The translations under genes were made by a program, and so were the position numbers. The notes under the pieces are model-generated. The model had not been told where the DNA came from. It saw only the letters and a list, made by a program, of their open reading frames with translations, and searched no databases. Shown here one piece after another: positions 11,284 to 21,145 of a DNA stretch of 64,000 bases. The first letter of the stretch is position 1, and every line of letters begins with the position of its first letter. Source of the DNA: Ilex aquifolium (taxonomy: Eukaryota > Streptophyta > Magnoliopsida > Aquifoliales > Aquifoliaceae); assembly GCA_951799425.1 (NCBI GenBank), contig OX637393.1, positions 41,124,878-41,188,877 of the forward strand, written 5' to 3'.

Positions 11284-12180
11284 ATGGAACCCAAGCAAGA
11301 TATCGGGTCCCTTACTCCAGCTTTGCCACCTACCTCCACTCCGACTATTATCAATGGTCCCATGACCTCTGTTAAACTCAATGGGACCAATTACACTTTA
11401 TGGTCCCGATCCGTTCAACTCTTTCTTCGTGGCAAAGGATTTAAGAAATATTTGGTGAACCCTAAACCCAAGGAAGATACTCCTGGATATGATCAGTGGG
11501 AACAAGAGGACGCTCAAATTATTTTTTTACTACTGAATAGCATTGAGTCTAGTATTAGTTCTACTCTGCTCTACCTTGACACTACCAAGGAGATATGGGA
11601 TCACTTGGCCACTATGTATTCTGGTACAGGTAACTTTACTCGAGCTTATGAGGTGTGCAAGGAGTACTTTCGGCTGGAACAGAGTACTCTAAGCATTGAG
11701 GATTATTACTCTCACGTTCGGGGAGTCTGTGAGGAGATGAAGACCTACCATCCGTTTACTACTGATGCAGCAGTTTGGCAGAAGCAACATGAGGACATGA
11801 ATGTTGTTAGGTTTTTGGTAGGATTGAAACTTGAATATGAGCCTATTTGTTCTCAGATTTTGGGTGGTTCTAGTCTTCCCTCACTACTAGAGGTTTTCTC
11901 TCGTGTACAGCGTGCTACTTTGTCTACCTCAGGAATCGATCATGGTGTCTCCACTGATCGCTCGGCTCTTGTGGTTCCTAGTAGCCACAGTGATGGTCAT
12001 CGAGGCGGACGTGGTGGTCGTGGTGGTCGAGGAGGTCGTACAAGAGGTCGTACGGGTGGTCGTGGGGGCCGTAGTGGACCTCGTTCCTGTACTCACTGTG
12101 GCCGTGGAGGGCACACTATTGATTTCTGTTGGGATTTACATGGAAAACCTTCTAGTGCTGTGAATCAGGCTTCCTATTAG
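11284..12180 (+). CDS. copia gag protein (UBN2-type) with RGG box and zinc knuckle
   Basis: From ATG 11284 a frame of 298 residues runs to TAG 12178-12180. The N-terminal half is the plant copia gag domain (NGTNYTLWSRS, then a Trp/Leu-rich helical region). It is followed by an RGG/GGR-rich basic stretch coded by 12000-12085 and a CX2CX4HX4C zinc knuckle (CTHCGRGGHTIDFC). The gag packages element RNA. An in-frame ATG at 11248 exists upstream; I chose 11284 because MEPK starts the usual gag type. The terminal TAG may be a mutated Gln codon, since the same frame continues to a second TAG at 12277 and on into protease. Confidence 0.8.
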   Translation: MEPKQDIGSLTPALPPTSTPTIINGPMTSVKLNGTNYTLWSRSVQLFLRGKGFKKYLVNPKPKEDTPGYDQWEQEDAQIIFLLLNSIESSISSTLLYLDTTKEIWDHLATMYSGTGNFTRAYEVCKEYFRLEQSTLSIEDYYSHVRGVCEEMKTYHPFTTDAAVWQKQHEDMNVVRFLVGLKLEYEPICSQILGGSSLPSLLEVFSRVQRATLSTSGIDHGVSTDRSALVVPSSHSDGHRGGRGGRGGRGGRTRGRTGGRGGRSGPRSCTHCGRGGHTIDFCWDLHGKPSSAVNQASY

Positions 12181-15100
12181 GATGATACTTCTGTTGTTGC
12201 TTCCATACCTCGATCAGTTCCACCAGACACTGGGTCGGTTACTATTACACGAGAGGAGTATGCTCAGTTCTTGTCCTAGCAACAGGCTGTCCCATCTCCC
12301 TCCACTGCTACTTTTGCCCAGTCAGGTATTGCTTCCACCTGTTTATTGTCCTCCACTCGCAGTCCCTGGATCATAGACTCTGGCGCTTCTGATCACATGA
12401 CTGGTGCGTCTGATGTTTTTTCTACTCATCAGTCTGCTACTTCCACACGTAGTGTTACTCTTGCTAATGGTACTTGTTCTAAAGTTTCAGGTCTGGTGAC
12501 TACTCACTTGAGTCCTGATATGTCCCTATCTTCCGTGTTATTTGTTCCTCAGTTTCCTTTTAGTTTACTTTCCATTAGTAAGATTACCCGTTCTCTCAAT
12601 TGTTCTGTAACCTTTTATCCCTCTTATTGTGTCTTTCAGGATCTCAAGATGAAGAGGAAGATTGGTACGGGGCATGAAGCTGGTGGCCTATATTACTTTG
12701 ATTTTGATTCACCTACTCGAGCTCTACAGACTTCGTTGTCTCCTTTTCAATGACATTGTCGTCTTGGACATCCCTCTCCCCAGAATCTGAAGCGCCAAGT
12801 TTCCAGTCTTAGTTGTGCGTCATCTTTGTCTTGTGAAACTTGTCAACTTAGTAAGCATCACCGTGTGTCATTTTAGTCTAGAGTCAATAAACGTGTGTCT
12901 AGTCCATTTGAGTTGATACATTCTGATGTATGGGGTCCAATAAAGAATATTTCATCTAATAAATATCCTTATTTTGTGTCATTTGTGGATGACTATTCTC
13001 ATGTGACTTGGTTGTTTTTTATGAAAGCTCGGTCTGAATTATTCTCTATATTTGAGACCTTTCGTAAGGAAATAAAAACTCAGTATGGTTGTCGTATACG
13101 TATTTTACGTTCTGATAATGCTCGGGAATATGAATCTGATCTTTTTTCAGCTTATTTTAGTAAAACTGGTATTATTCATCAGACTGCATGTGCTTACACA
13201 TCTCCTCAGAACAGTGTTGCTGAACGCAAGAACTGTCATTTGTTGGAAGTCACCCGTGCCCTGTTATTCCAGATGAATATTCTCTGATATTTTTGGAGTG
13301 ATGTTGTTCTTACTGCTTGTCACCTTATTAATCGTATGTCATCCTCTGTGTTAGATGGGCAAAGTCCCTATTCTGTCATTTTTCCTAGTAAGCCCTTATT
13401 TTCCCTGACTCCCAAGGTTTTTGGATGTGTCTGTTATGTTCACAATTTGGGTCCTGGGTTTGATCAACTTGACCCTCGAGCTATCAAATGTATATTTCTT
13501 GGTTATTCTCGTACATAGAAGGAGTATCGTTGCTACAGTCCTTCTCTGCGACGATACTTTACTAGTGCCGATGTCACATTTGAGGAATCTGTTCCATATT
13601 TTTCAGCACCTTCTCAGCCTTTGGATCATCTCTTGTACCACCATCTCTTCCCTCATCTTCAGATATTTCGTTGCCCATTGTGTTACCATCTACTTTACCT
13701 CTTCGTGTATACTCTCGCCGTCCTTGACCATCGACTGAGGTGCCCGTACCGTTTTCCTTGCCGCCTTCTGATCCTAGTCCATCAAGTAATACAGACTCTT
13801 TACCTATTGCTCTTCGAAAAGGTACTCGTTCGTGTGTTACTAATCATCCCATTGCTCATTTTGTTTCATATGATGGCTTGTCTCCAGTCTTCTCTTGTTT
13901 TACCTCTCACTTATCTACTATATCTATTCCTAAGCGTTTACAGGATGCATTATCTGATTCGGGTTGGAGGAAAGCTATGGAGGATGAGATGGATGCCTTG
14001 CATCATAATGGGACTTGGGATCTCGTTCCTTTACCTCCTGGTAAACGAACTGTTGGTTGTCGTTGGGTGTATACTCTTAAATTTCATCCTGATGGTTCTG
14101 TGGAGCGTCTTAATGCCCGACTTGTTGCAAAGGGCTTTACTCAAATCTATGGTGTTGACTATGAGGAGACTTTCTCTCCTGTTGCCAAAATTTTCTCTGT
14201 TCATATCTTGATTTCTTTGGCTGCTAATCTTGATTGACCCTTGTTTCAGTTAGACGTCAAGAATGCCTTCCTACATGGTGACTTGGTTGAAAAAGTATAC
14301 ATGGAGCAGTCACCTGAGTTTACTACTCAGGGGGAGTATGGTAAGAGTGTATGTCGGTTAAAGAAATCTTTGTATGGTTTGAAGCAGTCACTGAGGGCAT
14401 AGTTTGGTAAGTTTTCAGATGCAGTTTTAGAGTTTGGTCTTCTTCGAAGTCAGACAGACCATTCTATGTTTCATAGACAGACAGATGCTGGATATGTTCT
14501 ATTGGTGGTCTATGTAGGTGATATTGTGATCACTGGAAATGATTCTGAGGGGATTGCCAAGTTAAAAATCTTCTTGCAAGATCGATTTCATACTAAGGAT
14601 TTTGAAAAACTCAGGTATTTCTTGGGAATTGAAGTGGCTCGATCTAAACAGGGTATTTGTTTATCACAAAGGAAATATGTACTTGACATGCTAGAGGAAG
14701 CAGGTTTGCTGGGTGGCAGACCGATTGATGTTCCTATGGATCCGAATCAGAAACTATTGATGGATGATGGTGCACTGTTTGAGAATCCGGGTTGGTATCG
14801 CAGATTGGTTGGAAAGCTCAATTATCTCACTATTGCTCGACCAGATATTTCCTATGTAGTCAGTATAGTAAGTCAGTTCATGGGGTGTCCTAGAGTACCA
14901 CATTGGGAGACAGTTACTCGTATTCTGCAATATCTCAAACGAGGTCCTGGACTTGGATTGTTATATAGAGCTAATGGACATCTTAGAGTGAAAGATTTTT
15001 TAGATGCTGATTGGGCTGGCTCTCCTTCTGATCGGAGATCAACCACTGGTTATTGTACTTTCTTAGGAGGTAACGTTGTCTCATGGAAAAGTAAGAAACA

Positions 15101-15467
15101 ATCTGTGGTAGCAAGATCTAGTGCTGAGGCTGAGTATATGGCAATGGTGCATACGATGAGTGAGTTGACTTGGCTACTACACTTCCTCCAAGAAATTGGG
15201 TTTCTAGTTCAACCTCCTTTATAGTTGTTCTGTGACAACCATGCAACTATCCATATCGCTGCCAATCCGGTGTTTCATGAGAGAACCAAACATATTGAGG
15301 TTGATTGTCACTTTATTCGGGACAAGATAGTAACTGGGGAGATTACAACTCTATTTGTGAAATCTGAAGATCAGCTTGCAGATATGTTTACCAAAGTATT
15401 GAGTCGTACACGTCTTATAGCGATTTGTTCAAAGCTTGGATTATATGATATATATAGTCCAGCTTGA
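12181..15467 (+). pseudogene. copia pol (protease, integrase, RT, RNase H), dead
   Basis: Protease is at about 12360 (DSGASDHMTG). The pre-integrase zinc region follows 12754 (CRLGHPS, then CETC). The integrase core is at 12895-13500 (HSDVWGP, SDNAREY, SPQNSVAERKN). RT starts near 13930 ([32 protein letters not shown]) and RNase H covers about 14990-15460 ([33 protein letters not shown]). In-frame stops lie at 12277, 12751, 12874, 13285, 13516, 13725, 14235, 14400 and 15222, and a frame change lies near 13619. The RT box reads YVGD instead of YVDD (14511-14522), so a catalytic aspartate is lost. Confidence 0.92.
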
Positions 15468-15474
15468 GGGGGAG
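15464..15474 (+). other. polypurine tract of copia element
   Basis: TTGAGGGGGAG directly precedes the terminal TG of the 3' LTR, the expected place and composition for the plus-strand primer. Confidence 0.8.
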
Positions 15475-15645
15475 TGTTAAGAGTATTAGGGTAGTATGTG
15501 TAAATTGTTAATATTAAGAGGGTGTATGTGTAATTCTTGTTATTATGAGTTAACTATAAATACAAGTTTGTATGAGAGCTAGGTTATGTTTTTTACCTCT
15601 CTCTGTTCCTCTCTAATATGTTGTGTTAATCTTCTACAATTAACA
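15475..15645 (+). repeat. copia 3' LTR (171 bp)
   Basis: It begins TGTTAAGAGTATTAGGG after the polypurine tract and ends ACAATTAACA. It contains a TATA box (TATAAATA, 15555-15562). No second copy is visible in the window, so identity with the 5' LTR cannot be measured. The next five bases (TTGCT) are the presumed target-site duplication. Confidence 0.82.
15555..15562 (+). promoter_or_regulatory. TATA box in the copia 3' LTR
   Basis: TATAAATA sits about 90 bp before the LTR end, the usual U3/R layout of a short copia LTR. Confidence 0.55.
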
Positions 15646-15945
15646 TTGCTGAAATGGGGGAAATTCATTCTAATGAGTTTCTTTGTTTTGACTTTGCACC
15701 TCCCCGTTGTCCTCGTTCCTACGAAATCGACGATGGGCATTGCCCACTGTCTGCCTATGCTCATCTCCTTCGGTGACATCTCTCAGAGGGTTGTTGTACT
15801 GCTATTCCCTCGGGGGATCGTCTTGGGCTGGCTGTGCCCTTTGGGGACGCTAGAGAAGATTGAGTAATTCCTCATTCTATTGGAGGAGACGTTGGTTGGC
15901 TAGACGAATGGCCTCTAGTTCGTTATTAGGTAAGGGATCCACCAT
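15646..15945 (-). pseudogene. N-terminal gag fragment of Tat-like element
   Basis: From ATG 15945-15943 the minus strand encodes a short acidic start (MVDPLPNNELEAIRLANQ) followed by a leucine-rich helical stretch with at least three in-frame stops, each explicable by a CAG-to-TAG type change. It resembles the coiled N terminus of gypsy gag proteins. It stops abruptly at the copia insertion. Confidence 0.5.
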
Positions 15946-16120
15946 GGGGGGGATCAACTTCATGTGTAAGCAAGAAATCAAAGGAATTTTCTTGCTGTCT
16001 TTTTGTGGTAGCTTCTTGTTGGTTCTGTAATCGAAGAGGATTCATTTGACTTTTGCTCATGTTGCACGTAGAAACCATCAATTATTGAAGAAAATCAGTA
16101 TATTTTTAACAGGAACAGTT

Positions 16121-16140
16121 GTTCCCACAGACGACCCCAA
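16121..16140 (-). other. decayed primer-binding site of Tat-like element
   Basis: The minus strand reads TTGGGGTCGTCTGTGGGAAC directly after the LTR end. The intact form in this window, at 43724, is TTTGGCGCCGTCTGTGGGAA. Confidence 0.65.
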
Positions 16141-16141
16141 C

Positions 16142-17956
16142 TGATGATATTCTTAACACGATTGAGCAACGATGTGAATATAAAGTGCACTGAACAATTA
16201 GATTTAGTTCAATCTGAGCTCCTAGGCTCTTGGGGATAGGATTTGGGAATAGGTGGGTGATCACACAGAGTGTTTATAGTGGTTCACCAGCTCGGGAGCT
16301 CGGCTATTCCACTCTCAAGGGAGTCTCTTGCTCCTGAATGTATTAATTACTTGTGAAGTTTACAGAAAGTATTTTGGTGAGGCTACAATGGCTTGTTGTC
16401 ATTTTCGAGGGTTTTGCCTCCTATTTATAGTTATCCCTAGGTCTAGTTTGATCTGAGGCGAGATCATCGCCCCTCCCTTGTAACAATCGCCTTTATTGTG
16501 CAACGGCTGTAGTGGATGTTGGAGCGATTACGAGACTTGCGCTTGCTGAGTAACTGTTGCTACAAAGGGGGTATTTGGTGGGATCCAGTTGTCTTCTGCA
16601 TAGCCTTCCTCGAGATGTGGGCACAGGGAGTTGAGGTTTGAGGTCGATGTCTGCAAATAACATAAAAGAGCTGAGCTCCCGACCTGAGTGGCATGACCTG
16701 AATTACCGAACTCAACCTTGGGTATTTTCGTGGTACCATCAGATTCCAAAGAGTATCTCTTGATGGGGGATGCCTTTTCCTTATAATGCTTCACCTTTGC
16801 CTTACCTCGAATTGATTTCTGCCCTTCCCCTTAATATTTCCCGAAACCTTAGGGGATGAGCTGATATACTGAGTCTCGCGAGAATTGGTCGGAGATAACG
16901 TCATATGAAAGTCCTCAAATGAGGTCGGTTTTATTCTCTTACACCCACCATCGTCCTCTTCCTCTTTACTTGTAAGGAAAACAGAGGACATGCGTTTTAG
17001 ACATAGGTTCTAAAAAACTTGGGCGTAAGTTTTCTCAACACCCTTGGGCTTAAGGGAAACAAATCGAGCGAGCTTTTTTCTATTTATGATATCTGCCTCT
17101 TATGACAATCAATTAAGGGTGCAACTTGGGCGGGCCAACCCGAATTCAACCCGAGCCCAACCCAAAAAAAATAGGGTTTGAGTTAGAATTTTTAATACTT
17201 GGGTTGGGTCTGAGCAAAAAAACCCCAACCCAAATTAAATTTGGGCAAGCCTCGGGTTAAGGCCACAAGTTGTCGAGTTCAACCCGAATATTAAAATCGG
17301 GTTGAACCCGAATATACATAAATATATAAATATATTTAACTAGGGTTATTATTTATCTTCACTCTTTAGAGTCCAGACTTTTACTTCATTTCAAGTTTTC
17401 ATCCCTGTGCCTTCATCACTCTCAGATCCCTCTCTCACTCATCACTCCTCCCTCTCTCAATCGTCACTCGTCTGAATCGTCTTAGACTCTTAGCCTCCGT
17501 CCCTCACTCGTCACTCCTTCTTCTCTCATTCTCTCTCTCTTCATCTGCGCCTCACCCTTCATCTCAGATCACTTGAAAAAATTAGATCTACACTTGAAAA
17601 AATTAAATCTACACTTCAAAAAATCAACTCGAATTAAGTAACCCAAACCCAACCCGATTTTTAACCTGAAATCAACCCGAATTAAGTAATCCAAATTCAA
17701 CCCGAGCCCGCCCGAATTAAACTCGGGCAATACTCGGGTTGAGTACCTTGAGTTAAGGTAGGGTTAGAGTTAGAGTTAGAGTTAGGGTTGAAGATTATTC
17801 ATTTAGGGTTGGGCTAGGGTTGACCTCTCAACCCGTCTAACCCGCCCGAGTTGCACCCGTACAATCAATGGGTCAGCAGCTTCCAAGAGAGGCCTTCGGA
17901 TAGTTAGTTCCGAAATTTCAAAATCATTCTCTGAATTTTTGCTTTCTACAACTACA
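16142..17956 (-). repeat. 5' LTR of Tat-like element, containing a MITE
   Basis: The 3' end (CA at 16143-16142) abuts the PBS. A minus-strand TATA box CTATAAATAG lies at 16430-16421, with a U5-like stretch between it and the PBS. The LTR appears to continue to about 17956 (minus-strand TGTAGTTG), interrupted by the MITE at 17114-17861. No partner LTR is visible, so the outer edge is a guess. Confidence 0.5.
17114..17861. mobile_element. hAT-type MITE, 748 bp, TSD CAATCAAT
   Basis: The left end TAAGGGTGCAACTTGGGCGGG is an inverted match to the right end (TACGGGTGCAACTCGGGCGGG on the minus strand). The 8-bp duplication CAATCAAT flanks it at 17106-17113 and 17862-17869. An 8-bp duplication with such termini indicates hAT. 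No transposase is coded; the ends are rich in AACCCGA-like words. Confidence 0.85.
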
Positions 17957-17965
17957 CTTTAGGAG

Positions 17966-19526
17966 CATAGTTGTTAGTATCGTATGATACGCAATATATA
18001 TTGTACGATACGTCACGATACGGAGAGAAAACGATACGAATCGTAGTTATGTATCGTTTTTGCGTTGTATCGTCCGATACGCAATACGTTTTTACGATAC
18101 GATATGTATCGGTACGATAAGCGAAAACCCAGTTTATTTTATTTTTTATTTTTTTTTGACGTCATTTTGTCTAAATAAAAGACTGACTTTTTTTATCGCT
18201 GTCACTGAAACGACGTCGTTTCAGGCTAGGGTTTACAAAAAAAATTAAAATACCTCTTTTCATCTCTCCTCTTCGTTGTTCGCTGCCTTCTTTTGGTGTT
18301 CTTCAGACGACGAAACACAGCACACAGTTCTTCCTTCGGTGTTCTTCAGCTGCCTTCCTTCGGTGTTCTTCGACGACAAAGGCAGCAAAATCTCTCTGTT
18401 CTCCATCTTCTCTCTGTTCTCCATCTTCATCGACTGTCTCTCTCCTCTCTGTTCTCCGTCTTCTCTCTCTTCTCTCTGTTCTTCATCGACGAAGGCAGCA
18501 AAATCTGAGAAGCCATCGAAGCAGCTCTAGATCTGCAGCAGCCAAGCCATCTCGCCTCTCGCCTCTCGCCTCTCGCCTTTTCTCTCTATCTCTGTGCTCG
18601 TTCGTGGGTCACTTTATAGACGATTGTGCAGATTTTTTTTTTGTTATAAGAAAGAACAATTACATTTACTACCCCACTACATTATAACCTTTTACTTTTA
18701 AGTAGGGGTGTTCACCCTACCCTACGGGTAGGAAATATGCTCTTCCGTCTTCCTACCCGATACTTTGCGGAAGAATTTTTTCTTGGCCTACCCTACCCGA
18801 CAGGTGTGGTATTCCTACCCGACTTCCTACCCGATTAATCGGGTAGGAAGTCGGGTAGGAAATCGGGTAAACACTTTTGTAACTATTAATTTTTGAATGT
18901 ACCAATTTAACAACACAATAAATCAATAACACTAAAATCTAAAACAACTACAACAACAATTATAATAAAACACAAGAAAGTATGAACATCAATCCACCAT
19001 AATTGTTACACAAATACAATAACAATTAATTTAAGTTTAAACCATATGAAATACATTAAAATAATATTAATTAATTAATGCGGGTAAGGTAGGGTAGGAA
19101 TGCGGAAATGGATAGCTCTTCCGCATTCCTACCCGATTTAATCGGAAGATCAAAAACTCTTCCACATTCCTACCCGATTTTTGCGGCTAACCATTCAGTA
19201 GGGTAGGGTAGGGTCGGGTAGGGTAGAAACTTGCGGCTAGTCGGAAATTTGAACACCCCTACTTTTAAGTATACATAAGTACCATTAATTTAATTTGATA
19301 CCCTTAATGATTTTTTTAATATTAGTAAATTATATTGGTGATTTGAATAGTAGGTGAAATATTAATGAAATGTTATGTTTTTATTAGTCTATGATTTTTT
19401 TTCAAAAACATATATATTTTATTATTAATTATTTAAAATTGCGCCGCATCTTACGATACACGATACGATATGATACACTATTTTTAAAAAACGATACACC
19501 TTCCGATACACAATTTGATAACTATG
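17966..19526. mobile_element. hAT-like non-autonomous element with GATACG-rich ends, TSD TTTAGGAG
   Basis: The termini CATAGTTGTTA (left) and CATAGTTATCA (right, minus strand) are inverted repeats flanked by a perfect 8-bp duplication TTTAGGAG (17958-17965 and 19527-19534). Both ends carry dense CGATACG/CGTATCG words, as hAT subterminal repeats do. The element is 1561 bp including a nested MITE (18703-19261), about 1 kb without it. No transposase frame is seen. The inner part includes a pyrimidine-rich stretch at 18250-18620 coding nothing recognisable. Confidence 0.8.
18703..19261. mobile_element. hAT-type MITE, 559 bp, TSD CTTTTAAG, nested
   Basis: The ends TAGGGGTGTTCA and TGAACACCCCTA are inverted. 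CTTTTAAG is duplicated at 18695-18702 and 19262-19269. The body has repeated GGGTAGG/CCTACCC words near both ends. A diverged copy of the same family lies at 55791-56341. Confidence 0.88.
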
Positions 19527-19534
19527 TTTAGGAG

Positions 19535-20339
19535 GTTTAATCGTATTGTGTCAAGTCATGTCATTTTAGATTCGCGTCGGGCACTAATCAATTCTAATTC
19601 AACCTGTTTAATTAATTGTGTCGTATTCATGTTGATCCTTGAATAAAAAATTTGACGCTCAATTTTATGTCTAAAATGTCATTAGTTGAACCCATTCTCA
19701 TACTTTTTTTATAAACTAAAAATTAACTTAATAAATATAATAATAAAAATGAGTACATTTTTTTTTGTACAAGATTTAGGTTACCATTTGATAAAATATA
19801 ATAAAAAATTAGTATTTTATTCTAATAATACTACCTAAATATATTAATCGTATTAATTTCGTGTTGTTCCTATTTGACACTAACACAACCTATTTATTAT
19901 TCGTGTTAACTGATTGTGTCATATGCGGGTTTATATCAAAAAACAACCAACCCTAACCCGCTACTTTCGTATTGTATTTTTGTATTGTGTCAAAAATTAC
20001 CACCCCTAATTTAAATTATAGAATTTTCGAACAAACGGAAATTGCAGGTACTGAAAATCCACTTTGAAGAACTCAAGTTCCCCCTCCTTTACACAATCGA
20101 TTAAAGCATTCACCAATTACCAAGTGAAAAAGAGGTACCCAATGCACAAATTTTTTATGTACAACAGGTTTTGGAATAATAAGTAATAGACAATCTTATC
20201 CGTATTAATCATTCATTTCCGGACTCGAATCCACGACAGATTGAATCCGCTCAAACATCAGAAAGAAAGCGCAGATTAGAAAAAACAACCAGAAACATAC
20301 ACAGCAAGGGCACTGGAACAAAAGCTTGGTACTGACAAT
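19535..20339. other. intergenic sequence, nothing recognised
   Basis: AT-rich sequence between the hAT-like element and the end of the EBF gene. I see no coding region or element ends. Confidence 0.5.
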
Positions 20340-21145
20340 ATACAAAACATGAGGCCTTTTATTACTAGAAACAAAGCAGTTGCATGGTACAATTTAGAAG
20401 CAGAAGAGACTGGCAAAAATAGGACTTGGTAGTCCTACCAAAAACTAGGACTCGGATAAGGAAAAAACAACCAGGTAAGGTTGTCATGGCAGCCAAAATG
20501 AACAAGCTGCCATGGCCAAGCCCACGAATCACCATCATCCACACTTCCGAACCTCCCCAATGCAACTACACACCTCGACCTCGAAGAAGAAATTGTACAA
20601 GGAGCCACCCCAAAAACTAGTGATTAAACATGTTGTGGACTCTTAAAAACGGACACTACAGACTGACATGTACTGACCGACCCAAAAAGGCTTTGTGAGG
20701 ACTGAAAATGGAGAGAGCTTATTAAGGCACACCATGAAGCAACAAGTGACCAAGCTAGTAATTCAAAACCTTGGATCAAACACGACCCAAAATGGAGTAC
20801 CCAGGTGGACACCCGAAACCAGGACTGGGTATATGTATTCACAGGGAACTATAGCAATGAAAGAGCAGCCTCTCATCAATGAGAGACTAAAAGAGTTTCA
20901 ACGGGCTTTTTTCATGCCTGCAACAAAAAGGATGGAAAAATGGTCTGCCAAAGTCCCCTGGAAAACAACCAAGCCTCTGCGATACCAGGGAGGTCTGTGC
21001 TGATGATAGGCTAAAAACTACTACCAAGTATGCTGTTACCCATGTGAACCGACTTTATGAGCGTTATGCTTCTACTTTCGATCTACTTTTTAAGTTCCAT
21101 CTGATGTTTGATCGAGTATAAAGGTGTTTGCAAAGCAAACCTGAT
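20340..21145 (-). other. 3' untranslated region of the EBF gene (estimated)
   Basis: About 0.8 kb from the stop codon at 21146 to a canonical AATAAA at 20363-20358 on the minus strand. It contains several short U runs when read as mRNA, for example near 20465 and 20930. Arabidopsis EBF1/EBF2 have long 3' UTRs through which EIN2 represses translation; whether that applies here is inference. Confidence 0.6.
20358..20363 (-). terminator. polyadenylation signal AATAAA of EBF gene
   Basis: Minus-strand AATAAA about 785 bp after the stop codon, with no better signal nearer. Confidence 0.5.

Larger units (their letters stand above)
10749..15645 (+). mobile_element. Ty1/copia LTR retrotransposon, 5' LTR not in window, heavily mutated
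   Basis: Gag, protease, integrase, RT and RNase H follow in copia order, ending in a polypurine tract and a 171-bp 3' LTR. No 5' LTR or PBS is visible between the Athila LTR (ending 10748) and gag. The simplest reading is that the Athila element inserted into this element's leader, pushing its 5' LTR out of the window. Ten in-frame stops, one frameshift and a damaged RT active site show that it is dead. Confidence 0.9.
15646..17956 (-). mobile_element. Tat-like Ty3/gypsy remnant: gag start, PBS and LTR
   Basis: On the minus strand an LTR (about 17956-16142, interrupted by a MITE) ends in ATCATCA and is followed by a PBS-like sequence at 16140-16121, a leader, and the start of a gag frame at 15945. 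The gag is cut at 15645 by the copia 3' LTR. The rest of the element should lie beyond the copia and Athila insertions, left of the window. The PBS matches that of the gypsy element at 43724 apart from a few changes. The outer LTR edge is uncertain. Confidence 0.65.

Noticed and set aside
11929-12114. Thr/Ser-rich antisense frame
   Set aside because: Shadow of the RGG box of copia gag read on the other strand.
16528-16991. Two adjacent minus-strand frames of 88 and 66 codons
   Set aside because: They lie in the U3 part of the Tat-like LTR and show no family resemblance.
18276-18530. Ser/Phe/Leu-rich frames in the hAT-like element
   Set aside because: Produced by a pyrimidine-rich TCTC repeat; no transposase motif.
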